Shown: piece by piece, positions 8,472-15,810 of the stretch
How the letters are laid out: each line of letters starts with the position of its first letter
How positions within the stretch are numbered: position 1 is the stretch's first letter
Source of the DNA: Candidatus Freyarchaeota archaeon
Lineage (GTDB): Archaea > Asgardarchaeota > Jordiarchaeia > Jordiarchaeales > Jordiarchaeaceae
Assembly (NCBI GenBank): GCA_030587365.1
Contig: JAUQZE010000001.1
Span: forward strand, 1-23,397
Reading direction: 5' to 3'
Length of the DNA: 23,397 nucleotides
Translations under genes and position numbers: made by a program
The notes under the pieces: generated by a model
The model's input: only the letters and a program-made list of their open reading frames with translations
The model's database searches: none
What the model was told of the DNA's origin: nothing

Positions 8472-8699
8472 ATGTGTCTGGCAATACCCGCCAAAGTACT
8501 CGAAATTCATGATGAAAAAGCTGTTGTTGATTTTGGAGGCGTAAAGAGAGAGGCCTGGATAACATTAGTAGATAACGTAAAGGTAGGGGATTATCTAATA
8601 ATCCATACGGGCTACGCAATTCAAAGATTGGATAAAAAAGAGGCTGAAGAAACATTAAAACTGTTCAAAGAGTTTGAAAATTTTGAAAGGCAAACATAA
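8472..8699 (+). CDS. hypC: HypC/HybG family hydrogenase maturation chaperone
   Basis: HypC carries the iron with its cyanide and CO ligands to the large subunit of [NiFe]-hydrogenase, working with HypD. The 75-residue protein begins MCLAIPAKV, the family signature. Cys2 after removal of the initiator Met is the residue that binds HypD or iron. It continues with the conserved VDFGGVKREAWITLV and VGDYLIIHTGYAIQRLD, an OB-like small barrel. The length is normal. ATG at 8472 is preceded by AAGGAAG. Neither hydrogenase subunits nor other hyp genes are in the window, so the rest of the pathway must be elsewhere in the genome. Confidence 0.96.
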   Translation: MCLAIPAKVLEIHDEKAVVDFGGVKREAWITLVDNVKVGDYLIIHTGYAIQRLDKKEAEETLKLFKEFENFERQT

Positions 8700-8888
8700 G
8701 AGTTCAAAAGAAATAAACTCCCTCTAGATTATTGAAATTAATCAGAAAATTTGTAAGCAAATTTTTTTCATTGAAGTATTTTGAGCTTCAAATGAGGTAT
8801 TTCCGCAATTCAAAACCGGAGCTTATTTACATTTTTTCTGCGTAAACGTAAGTAAGGATCAAATTTGTGAAATGAGACCAAAACAAGA

Positions 8889-9293
8889 TTATTTTAGAGG
8901 AACGTACATACTGCTTTTTGTTGCGCCTATTCCGGGGCTCCCATGCATCACACGTTTACAAGTTGGGGAGTACTCACCCAAATAATGACCTATCATCTCC
9001 GGTTCAACTTTTATTTCAATAAAAGTTTTTCCGTTATGAATCGCAACATCTAATCCTACCATCTCAGGCAAAATCACCATATCTCGATTATGGGTACGCA
9101 CAACCACTTTTTTACCCTTTCTTTGCGCTCTCTTTGCGCGCCTAAGTTTCTCGAGCAATTTTTTCTGACGCGGAGGAAGTCCTCTTAATAGGCTTCTTCT
9201 TTGGCGCGATGGTAGAAGCTTTATGAATTCATCCATTGGCATCCTCTGAAGTTCCTCTAAAGAATATCCGCGATATGTAAACTTTTTAACCAT
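8889..9293 (-). CDS. rps19: Ribosomal protein uS19 (small subunit S19)
   Basis: S19 sits in the head of the 30S subunit with S13. The 134-residue archaeal/eukaryotic-type protein starts MVKKFTYRGYSLEELQRMPMDEF, with the long basic N-terminal extension (QRRSLLRGLPPRQKKLLEK) that distinguishes it from the shorter bacterial form. It ends with the core motif IGHYLGEYSPTCKRVMHGSPGIGATKSSMYVPLK. ATG at 9293 fits the family start better than TTG at 9302 and has AAGGT upstream. In most archaea rps19 lies between rpl2 and rpl22. Here it stands alone between hypC and a transposase remnant, so it has been moved or is a second copy. Confidence 0.96.
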   Translation of the reverse strand: MVKKFTYRGYSLEELQRMPMDEFIKLLPSRQRRSLLRGLPPRQKKLLEKLRRAKRAQRKGKKVVVRTHNRDMVILPEMVGLDVAIHNGKTFIEIKVEPEMIGHYLGEYSPTCKRVMHGSPGIGATKSSMYVPLK

Positions 9294-9346
9294 AATATTC
9301 AACCTTGTTTAGCTTTAAGCTAATACTTGAGTTAAAATGATTGAAT

Positions 9347-9487
9347 TTAAAGTTTTCCCAGCCAAAACTCTAGGAAGTCTAGTAAGATGTACCTCTCGCC
9401 TCGTTTCACCAGCTTCTCGTTGTACTCTCTACAGTTACGCTTATCCTCATTGTATCCCCCCTCTCTTTCTTCCTTCCGCTTCCTCTC
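9347..9487 (-). pseudogene. Remnant of an archaeal transposase N-terminus
   Basis: On the minus strand the frame from 9487 to the stop at 9349-9347 reads KEERGGYNEDKRNCREYN, then EKLVKRGERYILLDFLEFWLGKL. The block 'W/CREYNEKLVKRGE...LDFLE.W' resembles, from memory, the opening of a widespread archaeal DDE transposase family (IS5/ISNCY-like). Only about 46 codons remain. A stop closes the frame upstream, there is no start codon, and the rest of the transposase is absent. The remnant explains the strongly purine/pyrimidine-biased stretch at 9380-9500. The family name is from memory and should be checked by search. Confidence 0.55.
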
Positions 9488-9722
9488 TTATTACTACGTT
9501 TTTAGGGGCTTTGATAAGGTTTTTAGGTGGCTTAAACCATTAAAACACGCCCAAAAAAATGCTAAAACCATTAATTAAGCAACACAGCATTGGGTGATGG
9601 AGAATGGCTCGGTTTCGTGTCAGAAAGGGGTGTTTATACGGCTTCTTTAACGATTTGGAGCTTTATGAGAGAGATGGAACCGAATAAATCTACATCGCCC
9701 ACAAGCATCGAATAGAAAAAAA

Positions 9723-9730
9723 TTTATATT
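9723..9730 (+). promoter_or_regulatory. TATA box of tRNA-Pro
   Basis: TTTATATT, preceded by an A-run (BRE-like), lies about 30 bases before the tRNA 5' end at 9758, the normal archaeal spacing. Confidence 0.6.
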
Positions 9731-9757
9731 ATCTACTCTTTGTCCTAGATACTAGGT

Positions 9758-9975
9758 GGGGTTGTAGTCTAGAGGATCTAAAGATTCTCTTAGACCGGAA
9801 AAATTGGTATGAACCCTCGAGAACCCCCTCGCTGGGTACAATTCCGCTTAAATCTTAGGCGGCATGAGTCCTGCCTGGGGTGGAGAACTCAGAGTTCTCC
9901 CCTGAACGCAGGCGGTCCCGAGTTCAAGAACATCATCCTAAACTGGATGGTTTGGAAATCTCGGCAACCCCACCA
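9758..9975 (+). tRNA. tRNA-Pro (anticodon GGG) with at least three, probably four introns
   Basis: The acceptor stem GGGGTTG (9758-9764) pairs with CAACCCC (9965-9971), followed by A and CCA (9973-9975). The anticodon stem CCTGC (9870-9874) pairs with GCAGG (9908-9912) around a CTGGGG half-loop, which gives anticodon GGG. The variable loop is 9913-9917 and the T stem is CCGAG/CTCGG. Insertions: (1) the D arm is about 86 nt too long. GTCTAG at 9767-9772 is followed by a hairpin-forming segment, then TTGGTATGA, then a second extra block up to 9868, so two introns of about 31 and 55 nt are likely, although the exact cuts are unresolved. (2) Anticodon loop, about 9881-9906, containing GGAGAAC/GTTCTCC. 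(3) T loop between 59 and 60, about 9929-9958, with BHB helix TTCA/TGGA. The spliced tRNA would be about 73 nt. Confidence 0.85.
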
Positions 9976-9990
9976 CTTTTCTCTTCTTTT

Positions 9991-11190
9991 TCATGAAAAA
10001 TTCGAACTACCCTCTAAAGTGTAATCTCTGGAAAAACTTGGCTGTCGCTTCTTTTTTTTCCAAGCTATAGCTGCGGAAATTATCGCCAAGGCAGAAACGG
10101 GACTAAGAAGGATGATCTCGTTGGTAAGAGAATCGTTTTCAATACTAAAAAGTAGTAAATCAACAATAAAAAATAAAGTTCCTGCTGAAAAATCTAAAGC
10201 CTCTCCTTCAACTATATAATAGGTACTCGAATCATTGATACGCTGGGTTCCGTTGTAATAAACAATTACATTTAACAAGTATTTGCCAGGCATTGAGGGC
10301 GAGTTAATGGTTCCCTCCCAGCTATTTCCCTCCGTTTTTTCTAGCAGAGAATCATTAATTTTTACTGAAATCAAGGCGTCATAACGATTAATTTCCACAT
10401 TCACAAGAATCGGCGTATTTGGTTTTACTCTGGTTGAGTTTAAAGTGATTGATACAATTTCAAGAGCTTGGGAAAGAACAGTTACATTAAATTCTCTTTC
10501 AGTTGAATTATATAATTGGGCGTCTTCAAATTTTACCTTAAAGCTATACAGCCCGGGAACCATGTCTGTTGGGATTTCGCAAGATAATACGCAATGGCCA
10601 AATGTATCCGTAGTTGATTGAGTAAGGTTAGTGTTTTGGTAATCGTATAAGTGTACCTGCTGATTGGAAATCGTATTGTTACTGTTATCCAGTAGATCTA
10701 CTTCAACTACCAAATACTCTCCAGTGTAAACTGAAGTTGGATAGGTGAGGTTCTCAAAAACTGTTTTTGCTTTAACGAAAAGATCAGTATAGACTGGTAT
10801 TGCGTCAGGCCTATTAGGGCATATGGCTCTGATGGTGGTTAATCCTAGAGGGTAATCGTGTGGGATACCCCAGTCTAGAACTGCGTATCCACTAGAATTG
10901 GTAAGTTCGATACCAATTAACATGTCATTTGATTGATCATAAAAAAAGGTCTGCTCTCCTATAATAGGATCGCTCGAATTTAGCATTCTCACAGTTATTA
11001 TTGTATCTTCTCCCCTATAGCAGACCTGAGGGTTTTCATCCTTGCTCAATAGGGGACCAGTTAAGAAATTGGATGTGTAACAAATGTTATGTTGGTACAG
11101 CATGAACATAAAAACTAACATTAAGATTGTAACTGTTAGTATGCTTCGCGCTTTTTTGTTGAAGATTATTTTTTTATAATGCGGTTTCAT
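9991..11190 (-). CDS. Membrane-anchored extracellular protein with Ig-like repeats
   Basis: This is a likely cell-surface protein of 399 residues, with no recognised enzyme domain. An N-terminal signal or anchor helix (SILTVTILMLVFMFMLY) follows a basic start. Two or more Ig/carboxypeptidase-regulatory-like beta-sandwich repeats follow, each with the pattern '...YTGE.L.VEV.LLDNSNN.IS...V.LYD' and '...TD.FGHCVLS..IPTDM.PG.YSF', at roughly 60-150 and 150-240. A C-terminal hydrophobic segment (SPVSALAIISAAIAW) ends in KKKKR, a cytoplasmic stop-transfer. Many N-x-S/T sites suggest glycosylation. The longer frame begins at 11268. ATG 11190 is preferred because AGGGGT lies just upstream, a TATA box sits at the right distance, and the signal helix is then properly placed. 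The function is unknown; adhesion or S-layer association is a guess. Confidence 0.75.
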   Translation of the reverse strand: MKPHYKKIIFNKKARSILTVTILMLVFMFMLYQHNICYTSNFLTGPLLSKDENPQVCYRGEDTIITVRMLNSSDPIIGEQTFFYDQSNDMLIGIELTNSSGYAVLDWGIPHDYPLGLTTIRAICPNRPDAIPVYTDLFVKAKTVFENLTYPTSVYTGEYLVVEVDLLDNSNNTISNQQVHLYDYQNTNLTQSTTDTFGHCVLSCEIPTDMVPGLYSFKVKFEDAQLYNSTEREFNVTVLSQALEIVSITLNSTRVKPNTPILVNVEINRYDALISVKINDSLLEKTEGNSWEGTINSPSMPGKYLLNVIVYYNGTQRINDSSTYYIVEGEALDFSAGTLFFIVDLLLFSIENDSLTNEIILLSPVSALAIISAAIAWKKKKRQPSFSRDYTLEGSSNFS

Positions 11191-11217
11191 AGTGACCCCT
11201 AGAAAATATTCAGTTTG

Positions 11218-11226
11218 AATATTTAT
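11218..11226 (-). promoter_or_regulatory. TATA box supporting the 11190 start
   Basis: The minus strand reads ATAAATATT about 28-36 bases before ATG 11190, so transcription would begin just before that codon. An upstream start at 11268 would then not be on the message. Confidence 0.5.
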
Positions 11227-11422
11227 GCTCCCCTCTTTTAGGGGCAGTTTAAGTTTTTCAAGATTCATTCATTTATCTTTCATAAGTCAAAATGTGAGAA
11301 AGATTAATAGTTTTACAGAAGGCAATGTAAAAAAAGATAAGCAAAATATTAAGCAATAATTTAAATAAAGGATTAATAAAAAGGAAATCTGTTTGTTATT
11401 ATCTAAATGGAGTGAGGTTTAA

Positions 11423-12475
11423 TTGGCTAAGACGGGAATTATTTATCACCCAGATTATTTAGAACATGAAACTGGAAATCATCCAGAAAATAAAAAGAGA
11501 TTAATAGTCACCATGGACTTTTTGAAAAAAAAGGGAGTTTTAGATAGACCGGAAATTAAGATATTTAGCCCTGAAAAAGCGTCTGTTGACTTAGTTTCTC
11601 TGAACCATAGTATGGAGTACATAGAATATGTTAAATACACCAGTGAGCGAGGAGGAGGAATGCTCGACCCAGACACTGTTGTCAGCGCTAGAACATTCGA
11701 AGTAGCACTCAGAGCTGTTGGAGGAGCCTTGTTAGCCGCAGAAAAAATCCAGAAAAGCGAAGTTGACAACAGTTTTGCATTAGTAAGACCACCAGGGCAT
11801 CATGCAACTTATAGTCATGGACATGGTTTTTGCATCTTTAACAATATAGCAGTCTTATCTCGGTATATGATTAAAAATTGGGGCGTTAAGAAAATTCTTA
11901 TAGTTGATTTTGACGCCCACCACGGGAATGGCACGCAAGACTCTTTTTACGACAGCCCGGATGTTTTATATTTCACATTACAGCAATGGGGAATATACCC
12001 CGGATCTGGTTGGTACCAAGAAATCGGAGAAAAAGAGGGAAAAGGATACACAGTAAATGTGCCGCTTCCCTGGGGAACTGATGATGAAAGCTATCTTTTT
12101 GCGCTCCGAGAACTGCTCTATCCAATAGCGGATCAGTATAATCCCGAATTTATTCTGGTCTCAGCAGGTTTTGATTCACATTACTCTGACACATTGACAT
12201 CCATGAATATTAGTTCTGTCGGACACGGAAAAATAATGGAAACAATCTTAGACGTTGCTAAACAGAAATGTCACGGTAAAGTCGCAGTGCTCCTCGAAGG
12301 AGGGTACAGTCTACCAGCCCTTCCACAAAGTATATTTAACGTGATTTCTTACATGGCAGGTTTAGGCGAATTCCTCGAAGACGACCAACCAAAATCAGAA
12401 CCAAGAACTAGAGAAGAGGTAAAGCGAATAGTAGATGAAATCAAGAAAGTACTAAAGCCCTACTGGACATTTTAA
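11423..12475 (+). CDS. Class II-like histone deacetylase / acetoin-utilisation (AcuC/HDAC) family deacetylase
   Basis: This zinc-dependent amidohydrolase removes acyl groups from lysine or small amines. The 350-residue protein has the complete arginase-fold active site: RPPGHHATYSHGHGFCIFNN (the paired histidines, about 122-141), the zinc motif VDFDAHHGNGTQD (about 166-178), SAGFDSHYSDTL with the second zinc aspartate (about 248-259) and the substrate-side LEGGYS (about 290-295). It begins GIIYHPDYLEHETGNHPENKKRL, the usual family opening. The start is TTG at 11423 with the ribosome site GGAGTGAGGT just upstream. The motif set is closest to class II HDACs and polyamine/acetoin deacetylases. 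The real substrate cannot be read from sequence. A TATA-like ATTTAAATA lies near 11357. Its 3' end faces that of hel308. Confidence 0.93.
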   Translation: MAKTGIIYHPDYLEHETGNHPENKKRLIVTMDFLKKKGVLDRPEIKIFSPEKASVDLVSLNHSMEYIEYVKYTSERGGGMLDPDTVVSARTFEVALRAVGGALLAAEKIQKSEVDNSFALVRPPGHHATYSHGHGFCIFNNIAVLSRYMIKNWGVKKILIVDFDAHHGNGTQDSFYDSPDVLYFTLQQWGIYPGSGWYQEIGEKEGKGYTVNVPLPWGTDDESYLFALRELLYPIADQYNPEFILVSAGFDSHYSDTLTSMNISSVGHGKIMETILDVAKQKCHGKVAVLLEGGYSLPALPQSIFNVISYMAGLGEFLEDDQPKSEPRTREEVKRIVDEIKKVLKPYWTF

Positions 12476-12545
12476 ACTCACGTTGAGGAAAAATATCATT
12501 ATAACTCCTATTTTATTGTGAATAATCCTCATACTAATTTTTGGT

Positions 12546-14747
12546 TTATTTAAAATCTTTTAATGATGTTTGCCTATCGTTTGAAAAAAGTAAACTCGTA
12601 TTATCCTCAGTTGTGTTACTCAGCTGTTTTTTAATTTTTTTGGCTATTTCTTTACCTATAGTGGGAATTTTTGATAGTTCTTCGATTTTTACAGAGGCTA
12701 AATCGCGAGTGTTTTTCAGACCAGCGTCATATAACCTTCTTGCTCTAATCCGCCCCACTCCGGCGAGTTTTACAAGGTCTAATAACTCTTCTTTCACTCC
12801 ATAATTTATCCTTGTTCTAACACGCCTAATATAGGCGAATTCTTCCTTAATGTTTAATAGCTTTGCAATTTCGTACGTTGCATAAAGTAGCCAATCTGCT
12901 GTTTCTACAAACCTAAATATGTCCCCCGAACCCACACCAAATTGCGAAATAATCTGATCCTCCGAAACTTCACTTATCCATCTTTCGAGCAAATAAGTCA
13001 TCTTCAACTCTGATAAAAACCATTCATACTCGCTTGGATCATCCCCTTCATTTGGAGCAATTACACGAAGTTCAAATTTATGTTCATCAGCGAAAAAACC
13101 AAGTTCTTTGTAATCTCTCCTTCCAAGATAAAGACGCGGCATATCAGGCGTATGGCAAATTAGATGCAAATAGCCAATATCTGTTGCTTGCTCTACATTT
13201 ACCTTTAGACCATCTCTAATCATTACTGCGGACATAGGGTCAATGTAGAGTTCCGAAATTCTTCTACCGAAGGGTGTGGCAACTAAAATATTTTTTTGAG
13301 GCTCAATCATCCCCTCTGAAAACAAAAAGTTAAGGACGCCTTCTAGAATCATTTCAATAAAATCTGAACCAAACTGATGGGCATAGAAAGTTTTCTCCAT
13401 AAAAGCCATAATACCCTGACGGTTATTTGCATAATCCGAAGCAATGGTAGCAAGTATCTGAGTTCTGAGAAAAGACTCTGATGCCAATTTTGACTCAATA
13501 ATTTCTGGGGCGCCCTTAATATACCTCTCCATAAGTACATTTTCCTCCCCCGCATTTTTCGCTATAAGAACAGATTCTCCCTCAGTGTCATATTTTGGTC
13601 TTCCCGCTCTCCCCGCCATTTGCTTATACTCCAGAACGGGAATCAGCCTATAACCAAAATTAGAATCATACCTTCTATAATTTCTAATAATCACCCTTCT
13701 AGCCGGAAGGTTAACACCCGCAGCCAAAGTGGGGGTTGCACAAACCACTTTTATTAAATTATTCTTAAAATTCTCCTCAACCAACTTCCTCTGGCTATAA
13801 TTGAGCCCCGCATGGTGAAAAGCCACCCCCGCCTCAATGCAAGATGCGAGTTGCTTGGAAATTTGTGTAACTTCTCCGCTACGAAGCGTTTCCCGCGCCA
13901 CAAGTTTAAGCGTCTTCTTCTCAACATTATTCAAATAACTGGATAAAATACTTGAAACACGTCTCGCAATAGAAACAGCGTTTCTTCTTGTAGAATCGAA
14001 TATTAAAGCCTGGCCTCTGTTTTTTATTGTATCAACAGCTAAACAGATTGACAATTCCGGATCTATTAAAGGAACACTCTGTGAACTACCATCCGCGTAA
14101 TTAATAACTCCATTGTGAAGGATCCCCTCTTTTAGAATCACTGGTCTCCAATCACTTAAGACTAATTCAGCCTCCAACCATTCCGCGAGTTGAAACGCAT
14201 TACTTATTGTTGCACTAAGAGCAATGATCTGCGCAGAGGGATTTACCTGTCGCAAGCGTGCAAGAACCACTTCAAGTGTCGGACCACGATCAGTAGAATT
14301 AATCAGATGAATTTCATCAGCAATAATTACCGTAATTTTGGAAATCCAATCCGCGTGATGTCTCAAAAGAGAATCCGCTTTCTCGTTAGTACAGACTAAA
14401 ATATCATACTTGCCGAGTCCAGAACCTGAAGAATCAAAATCTCCCGTTGACAAACCAACTCTGATTCCCAGGTCTTCCCATTTTTTAAACTCTTCAAATT
14501 TTTCACTTGCAAGAGCACGCAAAGGAACAAGATAAATAGCCTTCCCACCATTTATCACACTCTTAACCATACACAACTCCGCAACTAGAGTTTTTCCGGA
14601 AGCAGTGGGAATAGCCAAAACTAGATTTGCATTATTCAAGACGCCTGCTTTAACAGCCTCATCCTGGGGAGGATAAAGAGATTTATAGCCCAACTCGACC
14701 AAAATTTTTTTAGCAGCCTCTGAAATATCTAGATCCTTTACAAGCAA
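12546..14747 (-). CDS. hel308: Hel308-type superfamily 2 DNA helicase
   Basis: Hel308 is a 3'-5' helicase that remodels stalled replication forks. The 733-residue protein has every expected part: the Q-motif region SLYPPQDEAVKAG, Walker A IPTASGKT, Walker B ADEIH, SATISN, the Hel308-typical GVAFHHAGLNYSQRKLVEENF, and motif VI YKQMAGRAGRPKYD. The winged-helix and ratchet domains follow, then a C-terminal helix-hairpin-helix pair (LAGVGRIRARRLYDAG and LSKIPTIGKEIAKKI). The last residues, RQTSLKDFK, match a PCNA-interacting box (Q-x2-L-x2-F). The start is TTG at 14747, giving MLVKDLDISEAAKKIL, the usual first residues; GGGGGT lies upstream. It is convergent with the deacetylase gene and 70 bases apart from it. 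Confidence 0.97.
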   Translation of the reverse strand: MLVKDLDISEAAKKILVELGYKSLYPPQDEAVKAGVLNNANLVLAIPTASGKTLVAELCMVKSVINGGKAIYLVPLRALASEKFEEFKKWEDLGIRVGLSTGDFDSSGSGLGKYDILVCTNEKADSLLRHHADWISKITVIIADEIHLINSTDRGPTLEVVLARLRQVNPSAQIIALSATISNAFQLAEWLEAELVLSDWRPVILKEGILHNGVINYADGSSQSVPLIDPELSICLAVDTIKNRGQALIFDSTRRNAVSIARRVSSILSSYLNNVEKKTLKLVARETLRSGEVTQISKQLASCIEAGVAFHHAGLNYSQRKLVEENFKNNLIKVVCATPTLAAGVNLPARRVIIRNYRRYDSNFGYRLIPVLEYKQMAGRAGRPKYDTEGESVLIAKNAGEENVLMERYIKGAPEIIESKLASESFLRTQILATIASDYANNRQGIMAFMEKTFYAHQFGSDFIEMILEGVLNFLFSEGMIEPQKNILVATPFGRRISELYIDPMSAVMIRDGLKVNVEQATDIGYLHLICHTPDMPRLYLGRRDYKELGFFADEHKFELRVIAPNEGDDPSEYEWFLSELKMTYLLERWISEVSEDQIISQFGVGSGDIFRFVETADWLLYATYEIAKLLNIKEEFAYIRRVRTRINYGVKEELLDLVKLAGVGRIRARRLYDAGLKNTRDLASVKIEELSKIPTIGKEIAKKIKKQLSNTTEDNTSLLFSNDRQTSLKDFK

Positions 14748-15066
14748 AATACAACCCCCAGATACATCATGAAATTAAACTAACCATAGCATATAAATAT
14801 CAGTTTTCACAAGGCGTATGTATTTAACGAAATCATCTTAAACTACCGATTAGAAATTATAAAAGAAACGCTCAAAAAAATTTCTACCACAATCTTACCT
14901 ACAAAGTAAAGCCTTTATAATATCAAAAAATATTAAATTTTTCCAAAATAGTACAAATACAAGCACAAAAACAAGGCTAACCGTTACAAAAGCAAAAAAT
15001 TTATCTAATATTAATTGCAACTAACTACCACAACTCTTTGTATAAAATCCATAAAAATAAAAACAT
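14748..15066. other. Intergenic region, 320 bases, A/T-rich
   Basis: This holds the hel308 promoter (minus) and the promoter of the downstream tRNA (plus). No open frame or RNA structure is recognised. Confidence 0.5.
15041..15047 (+). promoter_or_regulatory. TATA box of the CAU tRNA
   Basis: TATAAAA lies about 23 bases before the mature 5' end at 15067, consistent with little or no leader. Confidence 0.45.
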
Positions 15067-15233
15067 GGGCCCGTAGCTCAGAGGAATAAACTAAACCTTC
15101 CGAGAAACCTGGTAGAGCGACAGAATTCTGCCAGAAAATTGTCGAAGCTCATATGTCCCGCTGAGAAACCTGTTGGTCCAGGGTTCGAAAGAGCTTTATC
15201 CGTAAAGCCCCGAACATCCCTGCGGGCCCACCA
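15067..15233 (+). tRNA. tRNA with CAT anticodon (elongator Met or Ile2), four introns
   Basis: The acceptor stem GGGCCCG (15067-15073) pairs with CGGGCCC (15223-15229), followed by A230 and CCA (15231-15233). The D stem is GCTC/GAGC and the T stem CAGGG/CCCTG. Four introns restore a standard 74-76 nt tRNA. (1) D loop, about 15082-15107, with core helix CTC/GAG; the edge is uncertain by two bases. (2) Between positions 30 and 31, 15124-15146 (23 nt), with a perfect BHB helix CGAC/GTCG. (3) Between 37 and 38, 15154-15167 (14 nt), with a perfect BHB helix CTCA/TGAG. (4) T loop between 59 and 60, 15190-15216 (27 nt), with a perfect BHB helix TTCG/CGAA. The product has stem ACAGG/CCTGT and loop CTCATAA. 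An alternative reading with anticodon TCT (one intron at 15131-15167) leaves an A.C mismatch and lacks C32, so it is less likely. Met versus Ile2 is not decidable here. Confidence 0.85.
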
Positions 15234-15370
15234 CTAAAATCACTCTATTAGAATATTAATCACCTTAGCTAACTCTAAAATCATTATTGAACCCACATAC
15301 AAGTGAGACTGCTTCATTTTTTTAAAACAAACATTTCATATCTCCTTAAACCACATTTTCTTCCCTCGGA

Positions 15371-15760
15371 GTGTTCGGAGCACTAGCCGGATTCCAGTAC
15401 GGAGGACCGCTAGGCGCCGTAATAGGAGGCTTGGGTGCAGAGGCAGTTGGGCTGGTTTCCTGTCTATCTCAGGCAGACCAGTTCTACAAGAAGAAAATTT
15501 GGCCCGCAGCGAAACTATTGATAGGCGCATCACTGATGGGAGGAGTAACCTCAGTCATAACAAGCGCAATAGCAAACGCCGTAGCAATGACCGCCATAAA
15601 CTCAGTGGAGAACGCCTGGATGAACAACATAATGGGATTACCCTGGATGCAGGACGCCACCTTGGACTTCAGCGCAATTCTGGAGTACCTTCCCGGGTAC
15701 GGATTCGGATACGACTATGTAGCGAACTACATAACGCACTACGTATACGGAATGTGGTAA
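15371..15760 (+). CDS. Small glycine-rich hydrophobic protein, unrecognised, perhaps truncated
   Basis: This is a 129-residue frame with a GTG start. It has a glycine/alanine-rich hydrophobic first half (GALAGFQYGGPLGAVIGGLG), a second membrane-like stretch (LIGASLMGGVTSVITSAIANAVAM) and a tyrosine/aromatic-rich tail (YLPGYGFGYDYVANYITHYVYGMW). It probably spans or inserts into the membrane. Base composition is richer in G and C than the neighbouring archaeal genes, and no proper ribosome site precedes GTG (GGA is directly adjacent). It may therefore be the C-terminal piece of a longer gene that has lost its front, or recently acquired DNA. I do not recognise a family. The tail-to-tail neighbour is the HEAT-repeat gene. 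Confidence 0.5.
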   Translation: MFGALAGFQYGGPLGAVIGGLGAEAVGLVSCLSQADQFYKKKIWPAAKLLIGASLMGGVTSVITSAIANAVAMTAINSVENAWMNNIMGLPWMQDATLDFSAILEYLPGYGFGYDYVANYITHYVYGMW

Positions 15761-15810
15761 ATACAAAAAGAAAGCATGAAAATACACGTGGAATAATCGA
15801 TAATGGTTGG

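Noticed and set aside
15120..15173. Anticodon TCT (tRNA-Arg) for the tRNA at 15067-15233
   Set aside because: It needs an A.C mismatch at 31-39 and A at position 32, while the CAT model gives perfect stems and two perfect BHB motifs.
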